Source: Straminergon stramineum (Eukaryota > Streptophyta > Bryopsida > Hypnales > Calliergonaceae). From it: 64,000 nucleotides of DNA. Position 1 is the first letter of the stretch, and each line of letters begins with the position of its first letter. The stretch lies in the NCBI GenBank assembly GCA_963920665.1, contig OY987266.1:24416248-24480247 (forward strand), given 5' to 3'. Shown here one piece after another: positions 41,801 through 46,471 of the stretch. Below the pieces are notes generated by a model. That model was not told the DNA's origin. It saw only the letters and a list, made by a program, of their open reading frames with translations, and did not search any database. The translations under genes were made by a program, and so were the position numbers.

Positions 41801-43877
41801 ACATTAATTGTGCTCGGTACATTGCAGTCGTGGACGATGAGGAAACCGTCGTGGATAGTGACGAAGACGCTGAAGCCCAGGCCAGTTCTAAAGAAGCTCC
41901 ACCGGTCCCAGCAGCAGCAGCACAGCCGAAAGACGCAGCATGGGACTTCGCCACAGAAATGAAGAAGTTTGTGTTCGGCCTTCTGGACAAAGGAGAAGTA
42001 GGCCTGCCATGGCACAGCGTTCTGTTGTTCATGTGCCGCGACCCAGACAAAGAGACCAGAGTCTTCAAGGCTTTCAACGTTCTTGGCGCACCCATGTAAC
42101 TTTCTACAACATCAACTACTTTAGATTCTCTCGGAAGAACTACAGTAGAGCTTCTAATAAGCAGCACTCCCTAAAGTAATAAAACTCTTTAAAGTAATAT
42201 TAATATTGATTGCCGTTCCCAGCCAGGCTTGCATACAAAAGTCATGAATGCAAATGACCCTCCCTAATGTAAAAAACCTCTCTTAAGTAATGTGTCAGAC
42301 TGGTCCTCGCCTGGCTCTTTATAGAAATTCTACTGTATATAGAATTATCCCAATTATGCATGCAAACACAACAAAAGTGATTTGCAAGCAATTCAAAGCA
42401 CTTGAATTATAGGGTACTTGCAACTATTTCAAGTCATTCTCAAGAGTTGAAATTATTGTGCAGGGGTCCGAAGGAAGTAACGCTAACACCGGAGGAGATG
42501 TTACGCTTGTGCTATCCAAATGGTGTACAAGGAGCCGAAGAATCAGGGTTAAAGTCATGGAACATTGCTTTCTTGAGGGTTAGTCTCAGCTTACCTCCAC
42601 TGTTGAATGTAGGTGCTCATGCTTACAGATCGTTCACGGCAGCTGGCATTTGAGGTTCGTGATTGATGCACACTGAAAATCGTTCTTGTTCAGCGCCATG
42701 GAAGATTGAAGAGAGGTAGGGATGATGCGTGTAGATGATGCTGGAAGAATTAGGAATGGAGAAATCACGACTTCTTCGAAGCCCAGGGGATTCGGCCGGA
42801 AGCGAACCTTGTCCCGATGACTCCCCAAAGGCACCACCGAAGAAACCGGTAAGTGTCCTTCCCTGGAGTGGTCAAATCATTGCATTCCTCGTTATCTTCC
42901 ATGTTCGAGGGGTCTATAGTTCTCCTTTGCTCTAACTTGCTTCTAGGTACTTTTCATCATTTCAAAGCCCAACTCTGGCTCTACTTTGCCACCAAACATA
43001 TATATACACCTTGGGATTGGTTCGTGGGGGTACTTGTGAATCTTTCTCTCGATCCTTAGAGCCCCAGGCGCCCTTTAGAAGAATATACATTCCTGTGTTG
43101 GAGGAAATGACCCGGGTACATGATATTATGGTTCTCCGAGTCTTCAGTCCACTGTCCTTGAGAATCTGAAGAAGAAACTCCAAAGTCAGTCAGATCTGCA
43201 AGCAAGACTTCCAGATTCAGAGAGTTTTAGGAGATACCGGTAGCTAGTGTGCCCTCAATCCACAAATATATACGAATAATTTCACAAGGCATCGCAACAA
43301 CGTAGCCACACCGGGTCCGGTCCCACGAAAAAACCTCTCGCATACTAAAACTTCCACTAAAACTTCCGCACTAAAAATCGTTTCACACTAGTACAGATAC
43401 ATCAAGAAAAGCAATGGTGTATGGGTGGCAATTGGAAATTTCTGTATGATTGACATCCCTCTCCTGTTCAAGCTTCTTTGAATCCCTTGACATTTAGGCG
43501 TTGCTGTGGGTGTTCGGGTACAGTGGACAGGGATGGAATGTGCGGAACTCCAAAAGCCAAAACTACTCTCAGTGTGTGAATTTGAAGAAATCATGGAGGA
43601 GTTTCTGGGTCAAGTTCCTTCGCCGACACCAACCTACACACCACTTAGTGGCGTTTCATCTGACGACAATTGCGCCATTGAAGCATTCGTGGGTGCATTA
43701 GGTGAGGAGACTGTTCAACCGCTCAAGCGGTTCACGCTCGACGACGTGCTACATCGAAATGCAACCGCAAAGCTTCGAGCAGCTTTGTTCAAAATATATG
43801 GCCGATCCTGTGCGTATCCAACTCCCCTAGACATCACGGTCAGACCATCACTTGTAAAAGCATCAATCAAAAAGTAA
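609..43877 (+). CDS. SPEF2: SPEF2/CPC1-like axonemal central-pair protein gene, 5' partial (33 exons)
   Basis: About 1,700 residues can be read from 33 exons, most joining in phase with GT-AG borders. Family knowledge: SPEF2 (Chlamydomonas CPC1) is a projection protein of the central pair of motile cilia, about 1,800 residues long, with an N-terminal CH domain, coiled coil, adenylate-kinase-like domain and conserved C-terminal region. Seen here: charged coiled coil (exons 1-3), an EWREWTTLY block (exon 4), P-loop GPPYSGKTT across exons 5-6, DGFPETPSQ kinase signature (exon 11), MNPPRF (exon 12), helical Ala/Glu-rich exons 13-15, a KGSx repeat (exon 22), and the C-terminal IDWRLFLVAL / LLDTWIWFDP blocks (exons 28-29). 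The CH domain is absent and must lie left of the window. AK7/8/9-type kinases are the alternative, but the C-terminal blocks favour SPEF2. Expression in sperm-forming tissue is inferred. Weak points are the donor of exon 2, the frame of exon 28 and the acceptor of exon 33. Confidence 0.85.
2226..2322 (+). repeat. TA run and T-rich low-complexity tract
   Basis: A short (TA)n run followed by about 80 bases of T with scattered A, in intron 1. Simple sequence with no other signal. Confidence 0.85.
3578..4143 (+). mobile_element. Stowaway-like (Tc1/mariner) MITE
   Basis: A 566-bp element flanked by TA on both sides. Left end CTTCCTCTGTCCCAAAATGA; right end TCATTTTGGGACAGAGGGAG, its near-perfect reverse complement. 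The CTCCCTCYGTCCC ends are classic plant Stowaway termini. No coding capacity seen. Lies in intron 1. Confidence 0.85.
5246..5545 (+). CDS. SPEF2: SPEF2-like exon 2, charged coiled coil
   Basis: Acceptor cttgtag. Rich in E, K, R and Q (EEKRIEEEQLRRHEEKK), typical of the N-terminal coiled coil of SPEF2. The frame stays open to a stop at 5600-5602. The donor is not resolved: weak phase-0 options are GT after 5518 or 5533, or a GC donor after CAG at 5545, the end given here. No transcript evidence is available to choose. Confidence 0.7.
7134..7205 (+). CDS. SPEF2: SPEF2-like exon 3, charged coiled coil
   Basis: Acceptor attgtag, donor gttgct, 24 codons, phase 0. Reads RRKEEEERKRLMHEKIDRDL and ends AISQ, continuing the coiled coil into exon 4. 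Confidence 0.75.
7475..7645 (+). CDS. SPEF2: SPEF2-like exon 4, pre-kinase conserved region
   Basis: Acceptor tgtgtag, donor gtaccc, 57 codons, phase 0. Begins VFEISARIGDY and contains SKSEWREWTTLYV, resembling the conserved W-R-E-W-K block that precedes the kinase-like domain in SPEF2. It is followed by an 8,062-bp intron full of repeats. Confidence 0.82.
9315..9582 (-). repeat. Minisatellite-carrying TIR element, copy 2
   Basis: Same structure as copy 1, in opposite orientation, and complete: begins TTAGCATGTGAGCCTAGGAT and ends TTCACATGCTAGCA, with decayed units such as ACCTATGTTATCAGCACCTT inside. Lies in the 8-kb intron 4. Confidence 0.75.
10640..11104 (+). mobile_element. TTAA-flanked non-autonomous element (family B, degraded)
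   Basis: Shares long stretches with the copy at 47.9 kb (AATTTGGCATGTATGTA..., TAATCTTTCAATCC, GTCTAGTACGAA) and ends GGTCCTTTAGGTATTAA. The left end is blurred, so the start is approximate. Confidence 0.6.
11181..12292 (+). mobile_element. TTAA-flanked non-autonomous element (family C)
   Basis: Starts TTAACCCCTACCC and ends TTTAGGGATTAA, with flanking TTAA included. The interior shares CCCTGTAGATTTTAAGATAT-type sequence with the copy at 16.8-17.8 kb. No coding capacity seen. Confidence 0.55.
12780..13013 (+). mobile_element. TTAA-flanked element fragment (family B related)
   Basis: Contains ATTATAATCTTACAATC and GTCGTCTAGTACAAATTC, as in the 47.9-kb copy, and ends ACTATAGGGGTTAA. The left end is not recognisable. 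Confidence 0.5.
13262..13293 (+). repeat. 8-bp microsatellite (ATGTTAGC)4
   Basis: Three exact units and a fourth with one change. The unit resembles the TGCTAGCATG end of the minisatellite-carrying element, but no element is present here. Confidence 0.85.
13895..14805 (+). mobile_element. TTAA-flanked non-autonomous element (family C)
   Basis: Starts TTAACCCCCAAAGGACCA and ends TGGTCCTTCAGGGATTAA, about 903 bp between the TTAA sites. The ends are inverted copies of each other. Short open frames inside show no domain. Confidence 0.7.
14952..15120 (+). mobile_element. Fragment related to the family C left end
   Basis: Begins TTGAACCCCTAAAGTCCC and shares GGGGACAGAATGGATTTCTG with the start of the 13.9-kb copy. 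No matching right end was found nearby, so it is a truncated or interrupted copy. Confidence 0.5.
15708..15903 (+). CDS. SPEF2: SPEF2-like exon 5, first half of P-loop
   Basis: Acceptor tatgtag, donor gttgat, 196 nt, phase 0 to 1. Starts IAAKRYFDEVEDW and ends SLMLAIIGPPYSG, the first half of a Walker A motif; the motif is completed by GKTT in exon 6. Confidence 0.87.
15969..16114 (+). mobile_element. Near-palindromic foldback element
   Basis: A 146-bp inverted repeat: left arm TATAAGGTATGTGCACCTAA, right arm the reverse complement ending GGTGCACATACCTTATA, each about 43 bp, with TCTCCTAATTGCAA also paired. The loop carries a smaller hairpin (GATTTCAAGTTTGAAATC). Lies in intron 5, just after the first half of the P-loop. 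Confidence 0.8.
16280..16509 (+). repeat. Minisatellite-carrying TIR element, copy 3
   Basis: Begins ATGCTAGCATGTGAGGGCAG and ends ACTCACATGCTAACAG, with units like ACCTATAACCGTAGAAG inside. Same orientation as copy 1. Lies in intron 5, about 165 bp before exon 6. Confidence 0.72.
16675..16773 (+). CDS. SPEF2: SPEF2-like exon 6, second half of P-loop
   Basis: Acceptor ggtag, donor gtacaa, 99 nt, phase 1 to 1. Reads KTTVGRQLEADFGLVRIDPN, so the joined P-loop is GPPYSGKTT (GxxxxGKT). A typical adenylate-kinase opening. Confidence 0.88.
16825..17758 (+). mobile_element. TTAA-flanked non-autonomous element (family C)
   Basis: Starts TTAACTCCTAAAGTTCC and ends CATCCTTTAGGGGTTAA, 926 bp between TTAA sites. 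Shares CCGTGTAGATTGCAAGATAT-type interior with the 11.2-kb copy. Lies in intron 6, about 50 bp after exon 6. Confidence 0.7.
17850..17886 (+). repeat. (AT)n microsatellite
   Basis: About 18 AT units, 130 bp before exon 7. Likely length-variable. Confidence 0.95.
18016..18245 (+). CDS. SPEF2: SPEF2-like exon 7 with Thr-Pro repeat
   Basis: Acceptor attacag, donor gtaagt, 230 nt, phase 1 to 0. Encodes DEMLKRNMIPKP, then a (TP)n run at 18130-18165, then GELGMRAKEACDKKTL, which looks like the NMP-binding part of a kinase fold (G-x-x-A). The TP run is probably a flexible insert in the domain. Confidence 0.85.
18694..18754 (+). CDS. SPEF2: SPEF2-like exon 8
   Basis: Acceptor ttacag, donor gtattt, 61 nt, phase 0 to 1. 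Reads IPDEVVAHLMLLVIHELKEY, like the 'IPDE' step of adenylate-kinase folds after the NMP-binding helix. Confidence 0.82.
19940..20769 (+). mobile_element. TTAA-flanked element (family B) with a nested MITE
   Basis: Aligns by eye to the copy at 47.9 kb along most of its length (AAAGTTATGTTGTCTTGACC, GCAAAACTCTT, GTCTAGTACAAATTT-like) and ends GGTCCTTTAAATGTTAA. A 252-bp GGCC-ended MITE interrupts it at 20335. The left end is degraded (CACTAAAGGACC). Confidence 0.7.
20335..20586 (+). mobile_element. GGCC-ended MITE, copy 1 (nested)
   Basis: Ends GGCCTCATTTGTTATATTGA and ATATAACGAATATGGCC are inverted copies. The flank TTATA occurs on both sides and may be the target duplication. A second copy of similar length lies at 26082. 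The interior contains ATAAATAATGCTCAAACAGT in both. Confidence 0.82.
21199..21237 (+). CDS. SPEF2: SPEF2-like micro-exon 9
   Basis: Acceptor tttgcag, donor gtgttt, 39 nt, phase 1 to 1; encodes EDQVRALECSTKLG. Supported by exact phase continuity with exons 8 and 10 rather than by homology. Confidence 0.6.
   Translation, partial: KTKFERLNVLPN
22530..22758 (+). mobile_element. TTAA-flanked MITE (family A), copy 1
   Basis: 221 bp between flanks, start CCTTTAAATGCCAGAC, end TTTATGGGTTAA. Nearly colinear with the copy at 38416 (GAGAATTCCTTGTCATTCAT in both). The left flank is TTGA, one base off TTAA. Confidence 0.75.
23130..23180 (+). CDS. SPEF2: SPEF2-like micro-exon 10
   Basis: Acceptor ttgatag, donor gtaaga, 51 nt, phase 1 to 1; encodes the basic stretch GAPKKTLKKPRHFANKP. 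The sequence is not conserved enough to recognise; phase and splice sites support it. Confidence 0.58.
23602..23803 (+). mobile_element. pogo/Emigrant-like (Tc1/mariner) MITE
   Basis: A 202-bp element. Left end CAATAGAACCTCTCTAAATT; right end reverse complement ATTTTAGAGAGGTTCTATTG, with TA on the left flank. The ends resemble CAGTARAACCTCTATAAATT of plant pogo-type MITEs. Lies in intron 10, about 130 bp before exon 11. Confidence 0.78.
23931..24085 (+). CDS. SPEF2: SPEF2-like exon 11, kinase signature
   Basis: Acceptor tgtgcag, donor gtaagt, 155 nt, phase 1 to 0. Contains GFCFDGFPETPSQAAEFEKL, the adenylate-kinase signature D-G-[FY]-P, but with Glu where active kinases have Arg. Ends with PPPVP. 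Confidence 0.9.
24597..24757 (+). CDS. SPEF2: SPEF2-like exon 12
   Basis: Acceptor ttgtag, donor gtaaga, 161 nt, phase 0 to 2. Reads LDAIFILGNIAPEDALDRAM then GKIYDPLTADEYHLEMNPP, matching the lid/core part of kinase-like domains (G-x-x-x-D-x-x-T ... Y-H-x-x-x-N-P-P). Confidence 0.9.
26082..26332 (+). mobile_element. GGCC-ended MITE, copy 2
   Basis: 251 bp, ends GGCCATATTCGTTATATTGA and ATATAACAAATATGGCC, about nine in ten bases the same as the nested copy at 20335. No coding capacity. Lies in intron 12. Confidence 0.85.
27313..27619 (+). CDS. SPEF2: SPEF2-like exon 13
   Basis: Acceptor tactag, donor gtatga, 307 nt, phase 2 to 0. Begins GLAMRVKPINENPDNIYKRV and continues SASKAWPDMVEYAHQW, the region in which kinase folds carry L-x-x-R-x-x-x-F-x-x-x-x-x-x-L. 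Ends in Ala/Lys-rich helix. Confidence 0.85.
28900..29172 (+). CDS. SPEF2: SPEF2-like exon 14, Ala/Glu-rich helix
   Basis: Acceptor atggtag, donor gtataa, 91 codons, phase 0. An almost uninterrupted helical sequence (ATKEAEDARIEAEEAAKKYF), likely coiled coil, linking the kinase-like domain to the C-terminal half. Confidence 0.82.
29562..29792 (+). CDS. SPEF2: SPEF2-like exon 15
   Basis: Acceptor atcacag, donor gtatca, 77 codons, phase 0. Starts EVAKKVDAAIHCRTIGWEAL, continues helical, and ends in a proline-rich linker (IPPPPLPPITS). Confidence 0.82.
31161..31254 (+). CDS. SPEF2: SPEF2-like exon 16
   Basis: Acceptor ctttag, donor gtgagt, 94 nt, phase 0 to 1. Acidic linker LEEVPPPNEGDPMRKEDQSD leading into a helix EEQKRIIA that continues in exon 17. 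Confidence 0.75.
31388..31500 (+). CDS. SPEF2: SPEF2-like exon 17
   Basis: Acceptor ttgtag, donor gtatat, 113 nt, phase 1 to 0. Reads SLFARWNIIEARYFEALPMA then RIRRERTMTYDSMVK, resembling the SPEF2 block with W-x-x-x-E-x-x-Y. Confidence 0.82.
32135..32278 (+). mobile_element. Near-palindromic foldback element
   Basis: About 144 bp. Left arm ATACTAGTAATAGAAACATG and GTCCTTATAGACTAAA; right arm TTTAGTCTATGTGGAC and CATGTTTCTATTAGTAC. Lies in intron 17. Confidence 0.78.
33237..33305 (+). CDS. SPEF2: SPEF2-like exon 18, probable GC donor
   Basis: Acceptor ttccag; reads LRADFLALLKLKSNCQEIFD then EYQ. A GT donor 26 nt further on leaves the wrong phase for exon 19. CAG|GCAAGC at 33303-33311 keeps the frame and fits the consensus of GC-AG introns, so the exon is ended at 33305. 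Confidence 0.75.
33447..33566 (+). CDS. SPEF2: SPEF2-like exon 19
   Basis: Acceptor aaacag, donor gtagca, 40 codons, phase 0. Reads AKYNKQEWSFFGNKSSQAAL and continues into a helix (ADVAEKLRSHCNERLE). Confidence 0.8.
33707..33802 (+). CDS. SPEF2: SPEF2-like exon 20
   Basis: Acceptor ttgcag, donor gtatgt, 32 codons, phase 0. Reads QAKVYLEQQLNQFRDLHKAM, helical, ending NFVQAE. Confidence 0.8.
34466..34651 (+). CDS. SPEF2: SPEF2-like exon 21
   Basis: Acceptor gtctag, donor gtaaga, 62 codons, phase 0. Reads LDRHIDSCSLVHGYLTKTSD and ends with a proline/aromatic block PIPFWMTTLEQPYPELYK. Confidence 0.8.
34652..36698. other. Intron 21 of the SPEF2-like gene
   Basis: 2,047 bp, AT-rich; no repeat family, RNA gene or exon recognised. 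Confidence 0.6.
36699..36962 (+). CDS. SPEF2: SPEF2-like exon 22 with K-G-S-x repeat
   Basis: Acceptor atgtag, donor gtgcat, 88 codons, phase 0. Starts VLCQAFLIANQLLDKIIGRE, then Pro-rich linker, then ten degenerate tetrapeptides of the form K/R/Q-G-S-x. The repeat is basic and serine-rich. The strand opposite gives an E-P-rich open frame, which is a shadow. Confidence 0.8.
36837..36956 (+). repeat. 12-bp in-frame tandem repeat (K-G-S-x)
   Basis: Ten units of AAAGGCTCTACA-like sequence with third-position and fourth-residue variation, inside exon 22. It preserves the reading frame at every step. Confidence 0.92.
37529..37700 (+). CDS. SPEF2: SPEF2-like exon 23
   Basis: Acceptor cattag, donor gtaagg, 172 nt, phase 0 to 1. 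Reads GESLLKMEGPPHVDLGLPQE and ends DLAIARDHQILYYRLELIG. Last exon of the long-intron part of the gene. Confidence 0.78.
38416..38645 (+). mobile_element. TTAA-flanked MITE (family A), copy 2
   Basis: 222 bp between exact TTAA flanks. Start CCCTTGAATGCCGGGC, end GGCGTTTAAGGG. The best-preserved copy in the window. Lies in intron 23. Confidence 0.85.
39257..39348 (+). CDS. SPEF2: SPEF2-like exon 24
   Basis: Acceptor tttcag, donor gtaatg, 92 nt, phase 1 to 0. Reads ARNACIYYEELYPMIANTHK then RLAAMIIDINT. From here introns become short. Confidence 0.8.
39466..39636 (+). CDS. SPEF2: SPEF2-like exon 25
   Basis: Acceptor gattag, donor gtatgt, 57 codons, phase 0. Reads QISRLHDQVPDELQKELKVA and contains KERIPMWYKCFFAEE. 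Confidence 0.8.
40126..40210 (+). CDS. SPEF2: SPEF2-like exon 26
   Basis: Acceptor atgtag, donor gtaagc, 85 nt, phase 0 to 1. Reads EPGPLVPIDALQWHVRLLYA then LGAKFKPA. Followed by an 86-bp intron. Confidence 0.78.
40297..40520 (+). CDS. SPEF2: SPEF2-like exon 27
   Basis: Acceptor gtttag, donor gtgaac, 224 nt, phase 1 to 0. Reads DCLDGCIDPAWLEFAEAYIA and ends GPFQRWVEKLEVVMK. Confidence 0.8.
40823..40969 (+). CDS. SPEF2: SPEF2-like exon 28, possible 2-nt frameshift
   Basis: Acceptor attcag, donor gtgaat. Begins ATLEDAEPPEGNMRLVIDWR and continues LFLVALADTYFDF, the D-W-R-x-F-L block typical of SPEF2 C-termini. The frame that joins correctly to exon 29 (STPEDIMHART) is offset by two bases from this point; the switch is at a T/C run near 40918-40926. 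This could be an assembly indel, a real disruption or an unusual splice. Confidence 0.7.
41621..41719 (+). CDS. SPEF2: SPEF2-like exon 29
   Basis: Acceptor ttccag, donor gtgagc, 99 nt, phase 1 to 1. Reads FFLVVATKRLTDPTDEF then ITLQDLLDTWIWFDP, resembling the EF-hand-like stretch of SPEF2 C-termini (D-x-x-x-x-x-I-T ... W-x-W-F-D). Confidence 0.82.
41828..42095 (+). CDS. SPEF2: SPEF2-like exon 30
   Basis: Acceptor attgcag, donor gtaact, 268 nt, phase 1 to 2. Acidic, Ala/Pro-rich start (VVDDEETVVDSDEDAEAQ), then WDFATEMKKFVFGLL and LPWHSVLLFMCRDPDKETRV. A stop overlaps the donor (CCCATGTAA), but splicing into exon 31 keeps a conserved-looking frame. Confidence 0.82.
42464..42578 (+). CDS. SPEF2: SPEF2-like exon 31
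   Basis: Acceptor gtgcag, donor gttagt, 115 nt, phase 2 to 0. Reads GPKEVTLTPEEMLRLCYPNG, then a helical end KSWNIAFLR. Confidence 0.78.
42735..42848 (+). CDS. SPEF2: SPEF2-like exon 32
   Basis: Acceptor tgtgtag, donor gtaagt, 38 codons, phase 0. Reads MMLEELGMEKSRLLRSPGDS and ends in a Pro/Lys-rich linker (KAPPKKP). Confidence 0.7.
43524..43877 (+). CDS. SPEF2: SPEF2-like last exon 33
   Basis: Acceptor gggtacag at 43523 is chosen because it keeps phase 0; the better-looking acceptor at 43497 does not. Reads WTGMECAELQKPKLLSVCEF and ends with a stop after PSLVKASIKK. The stop lies inside AAAAAGTAAGA, which could instead be a donor to a further exon. Confidence 0.68.
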   Translation, partial: WTGMECAELQKPKLLSVCEFEEIMEEFLGQVPSPTPTYTPLSGVSSDDNCAIEAFVGALGEETVQPLKRFTLDDVLHRNATAKLRAALFKIYGRSCAYPTPLDITVRPSLVKASIKK

Positions 43878-44295
43878 GAACTGAGGAGCAGAGTGACACC
43901 ACATGTTGGGAGCAAATTTACAAAAAATGTGCAAGTAAAGTACATTGGTGGTGAATGATACAGGTACTACATGTTCCAATATTGCCTTTGTTGATTTGGT
44001 GAACTTTGTGTCCTACGGTTACCAGCACTCAACTCCTTAAATGTTGAAACTTCTCAAGCAGCTCTTCATTATGAGCAATAGCACAGGAGTGGTGCAAGGA
44101 CCACATCCAATTTCCACATCTGCAACAGCTGCTTATACACTTCCGTTTCCTTCTCCACTAATAATAATTCCCTCAGTTAACTAGACTCAAACTAGTCATA
44201 AGTTGCAGTTGATCATATCCCACAAATCATGGTTGTATGCCTCATCTATCAAATTAAGCAACAAGTCGCAGAGTGAGGTCAGGGTAGATTGAAAA

Positions 44296-44430
44296 CTACA
44301 ATTCAGCTTCTTTCCATAGCCGCTCAATTCCATCCATGTGTGCCATTCCCACTACACCTACCACAGTGCCTTCACATTCCAGGAGGCGCTTCACCATAAT
44401 TTGATCCCTTTCGTGCACCATAACCCTGAC
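44296..44430 (-). CDS. TraB gene exon 6 (second GxxH and stop)
   Basis: VRVMVHERDQIMVKRLL, then VVGVVGMAHMDGIERLWKE and TAG stop at 44298-44296. The HERD block and the G-M-A-H motif are family hallmarks. Confidence 0.92.
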   Translation of the reverse strand, partial: VRVMVHERDQIMVKRLLECEGTVVGVVGMAHMDGIERLWKEAEL

Positions 44431-46471
44431 CTGCAGATCTCAACAACAATGTCAAACCCTTAGAAGCACATGACTTCTATAGCCACAAACCATAATAAGA
44501 CGGATGCTACATACAAAACTTATAAGTCTCTTTTTACACAATCTAATAAACAATTCTATCAACAAAGTCAGGTGTCAAGATCTTTGCACTCCTTGAATAC
44601 TCCAATAAAAAGACACTAAATAGGTCCAGGCTTTTACCACATCAGGAAAGGATTGTTCCATCCAATTCATCATTTCTCTCACAGTCTCTCGCGTCTTTAG
44701 TCTTTCTACAGCAGCCTCGAGATCGTGGTTCTCCATTTCTCTCATGAACGAAGGATATGTGTCAAGATGTTGATTGGGATTCTTCAGCATTCTTAATACG
44801 TCCCACACTGTAATGACGTCTCTTAATCTCTTTATAGTTTCCTGTTAGTTTCAGCCACACAATTCCTGGGGATTTTCAGTAAAACCTAGAGAAGAGATAT
44901 GTTTCAAGAACATTTTAAGAAGCACCGCGTTGTCAAGACATGTGAGCACAAGAATAAAGAGTTCGCAGTAAAATACACAACTAATGTAGGACATGTAAGA
45001 TAACAAATACACAAGCCCAAAGAGATCATACATGCACGTTCCGATCTATATAGAGAATCTCCGCATTCAATCGATGCGCCTCCTCGATGGCAACCTGAAC
45101 ATAATTGTACAATCAATAGTTCATCCAAAAGTAGCTACAGGAGTTAAGTTACAATTGTACAACGATTGCACTCTGGAACGATGATTGATAAAGAGGGGAC
45201 AGAGATCGTGGCACCAAACTCCTAAATTTGCAGTTTAATAATGCAGTATCATTTAGTTCACAACCCAGATCACAGTTCGGGAGAAAGGAAACTAACCCTG
45301 AACTCTTTGCCAGGCTCTACACCGGTGTTCCGAATAAGCTCATACATGGACTTCATCCAAAAGCCAATTAACTTCTGACCGAGGCCACCAGGTAAATTAA
45401 ACAAATCCTGCAACTGTTGAAAGGGCGTCTTACCCTTTCGCGCAGGATTTTCTGTCAAAAGAGTTTTAGCCCTCTCTTCACAAAGCTCCACCTACAAATT
45501 CAATTTCCACAAATGTGCGCAGTCACTTTCTACCCTGTGCTTATTAAAGAGACCGGTCCAGCAATGTGAGACTGAATTCAATCTTCCTCGGACACAAACC
45601 CAAATCAAGTAACAACGCAATTAAATGAACACGTTTGAGTATTGACACAAATGCATACCGCCACCCGATCGGGTTTCACTCGATCAATCACCTGCACAAC
45701 GTGAACCAAAGTTGAAGTTAAATATTGAGTGAGACATCACTTAAAAAGTCCTCTCAACAAATTAAGAGGCAACGGAAATTCAAATGCTAAGTGTGCACAG
45801 AGACGAAGAGTTAGGAGACAAGCTTAGGCTCTTTGAAAAACACTTGAGAAATTTTTCTACATCGAATTATCACTTGCTCAATTTGACAAGATCTGTGAAT
45901 AATATTGAAGGTTAAAAATCTGCCCCACCACAATATAGGTTGTCGAGAAACCCTAAACATTAAACATCCACAACCTTTTCACACATGATTATGACAATTC
46001 AATGCAGCTACATAATAAATTAAGGAGTTTGATAGTCATAGTACAGAGAGAGTTTTCAACTTGGGGAAATGTGTTCCCCAGAATCTGTCATACCGGTAAC
46101 ATGAAAATTGTCAACTTGTGAAATGCTCTATAAAAGAGATTCGACTGTACAGCAAGCATCAACCAGAAAATCGATCAGAAAATCGCGCATCAACAATGAC
46201 GCTCCAAAACGAATGGTAGTACAAGTACCTCCCGGACTTCATCAGCACTCTTGGCCGAGACGTGAGCGGTGCCGACGAGGTAGACCTGCGCGCCATTCTT
46301 GGGATTACGAAGATACGAAATGGAGCCATCCTGCGAGACTGTGAAGGGAGGAGCCGAAGAACAGAAATTTTCCCGTCCTGCAAGCGCAACGCCCACAAGC
46401 AAGTGGCGATGAAGACATGAAGAAGACGATCGTCGAGCGGTGCAGGCAGCTCTTCTTGCAACCACAAGCAT
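44296..46471 (-). CDS. TraB-domain protein, six exons
   Basis: Six exons on the minus strand: 46471-46229, 45691-45659, 45491-45297, 45094-45038, 44841-44638 and 44430-44296, all phase 0, GT-AG, about 288 residues. The two G-x-x-H motifs of the TraB/GumN family are present, VYLVGTAHVSAKSADEVREV at the start and VVGVVGMAHMDGIERLW at the end, with the conserved Glu in VAVELCEER between them. TraB proteins are predicted metallo-type enzymes or tethering factors; some plant members sit at the mitochondrial surface, but the substrate is not settled. The frame is open upstream to 46669. I prefer the Met at 46471 because it begins MLVVARRAACTARRSSSS, rich in Arg, Ser and Ala and with no acids, like an organellar presequence. 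No C-terminal membrane segment is visible. The gene is convergent with the SPEF2-like gene, about 420 bp from its stop. Confidence 0.9.
44638..44841 (-). CDS. TraB gene exon 5
   Basis: Sixty-eight codons from ETIKRLRDVITVWDVLRML to EQSFPDV. The donor is taken at gtaaaa after GATGTG; a frame remains open a little further, so the end is slightly uncertain. Confidence 0.88.
45038..45094 (-). CDS. TraB gene exon 4
   Basis: Nineteen codons, VAIEEAHRLNAEILYIDRN, between gttcag and gtgcat. Corresponds to the conserved A-x-x-E-A ... D-R segment of TraB proteins. Confidence 0.92.
45297..45491 (-). CDS. TraB gene exon 3
   Basis: Sixty-five codons, VELCEERAKTLL through GVEPGKEFR, with PGGLGQKLIGFWMKSMYELI in the middle. 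The Glu of VELCEER is the conserved acidic residue of the family. Confidence 0.92.
45659..45691 (-). CDS. TraB gene exon 2 (33-nt micro-exon)
   Basis: Eleven codons VIDRVKPDRVA between gtgcag and gtatgc on the minus strand. Its product joins EV...VELCEER exactly as in TraB proteins, where a V-x-P-x-x-V-x-x-E-L-C segment follows the first motif. Confidence 0.9.
46229..46471 (-). CDS. TraB gene exon 1 (presequence and first GxxH)
   Basis: Minus-strand exon; ends CGG GAG then gtacttg. Residues 1-35 look like a transit peptide; then SQDGSISYLRNPKNGAQ and the GTAHVS motif. An upstream in-frame Met at 46669 would add 66 residues with no recognisable feature. Confidence 0.88.

Noticed and set aside
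41776..42167. Minus-strand open frames over exon 30
   Set aside because: Shadow frames of a GC-richer exon; the plus-strand reading has splice sites and SPEF2-like sequence.
609..43877. Adenylate kinase 7, 8 or 9 instead of SPEF2
   Set aside because: Only one kinase-like domain is present, followed by about 1,100 residues with the D-W-R-x-F-L and W-x-W-F-D blocks expected for SPEF2.
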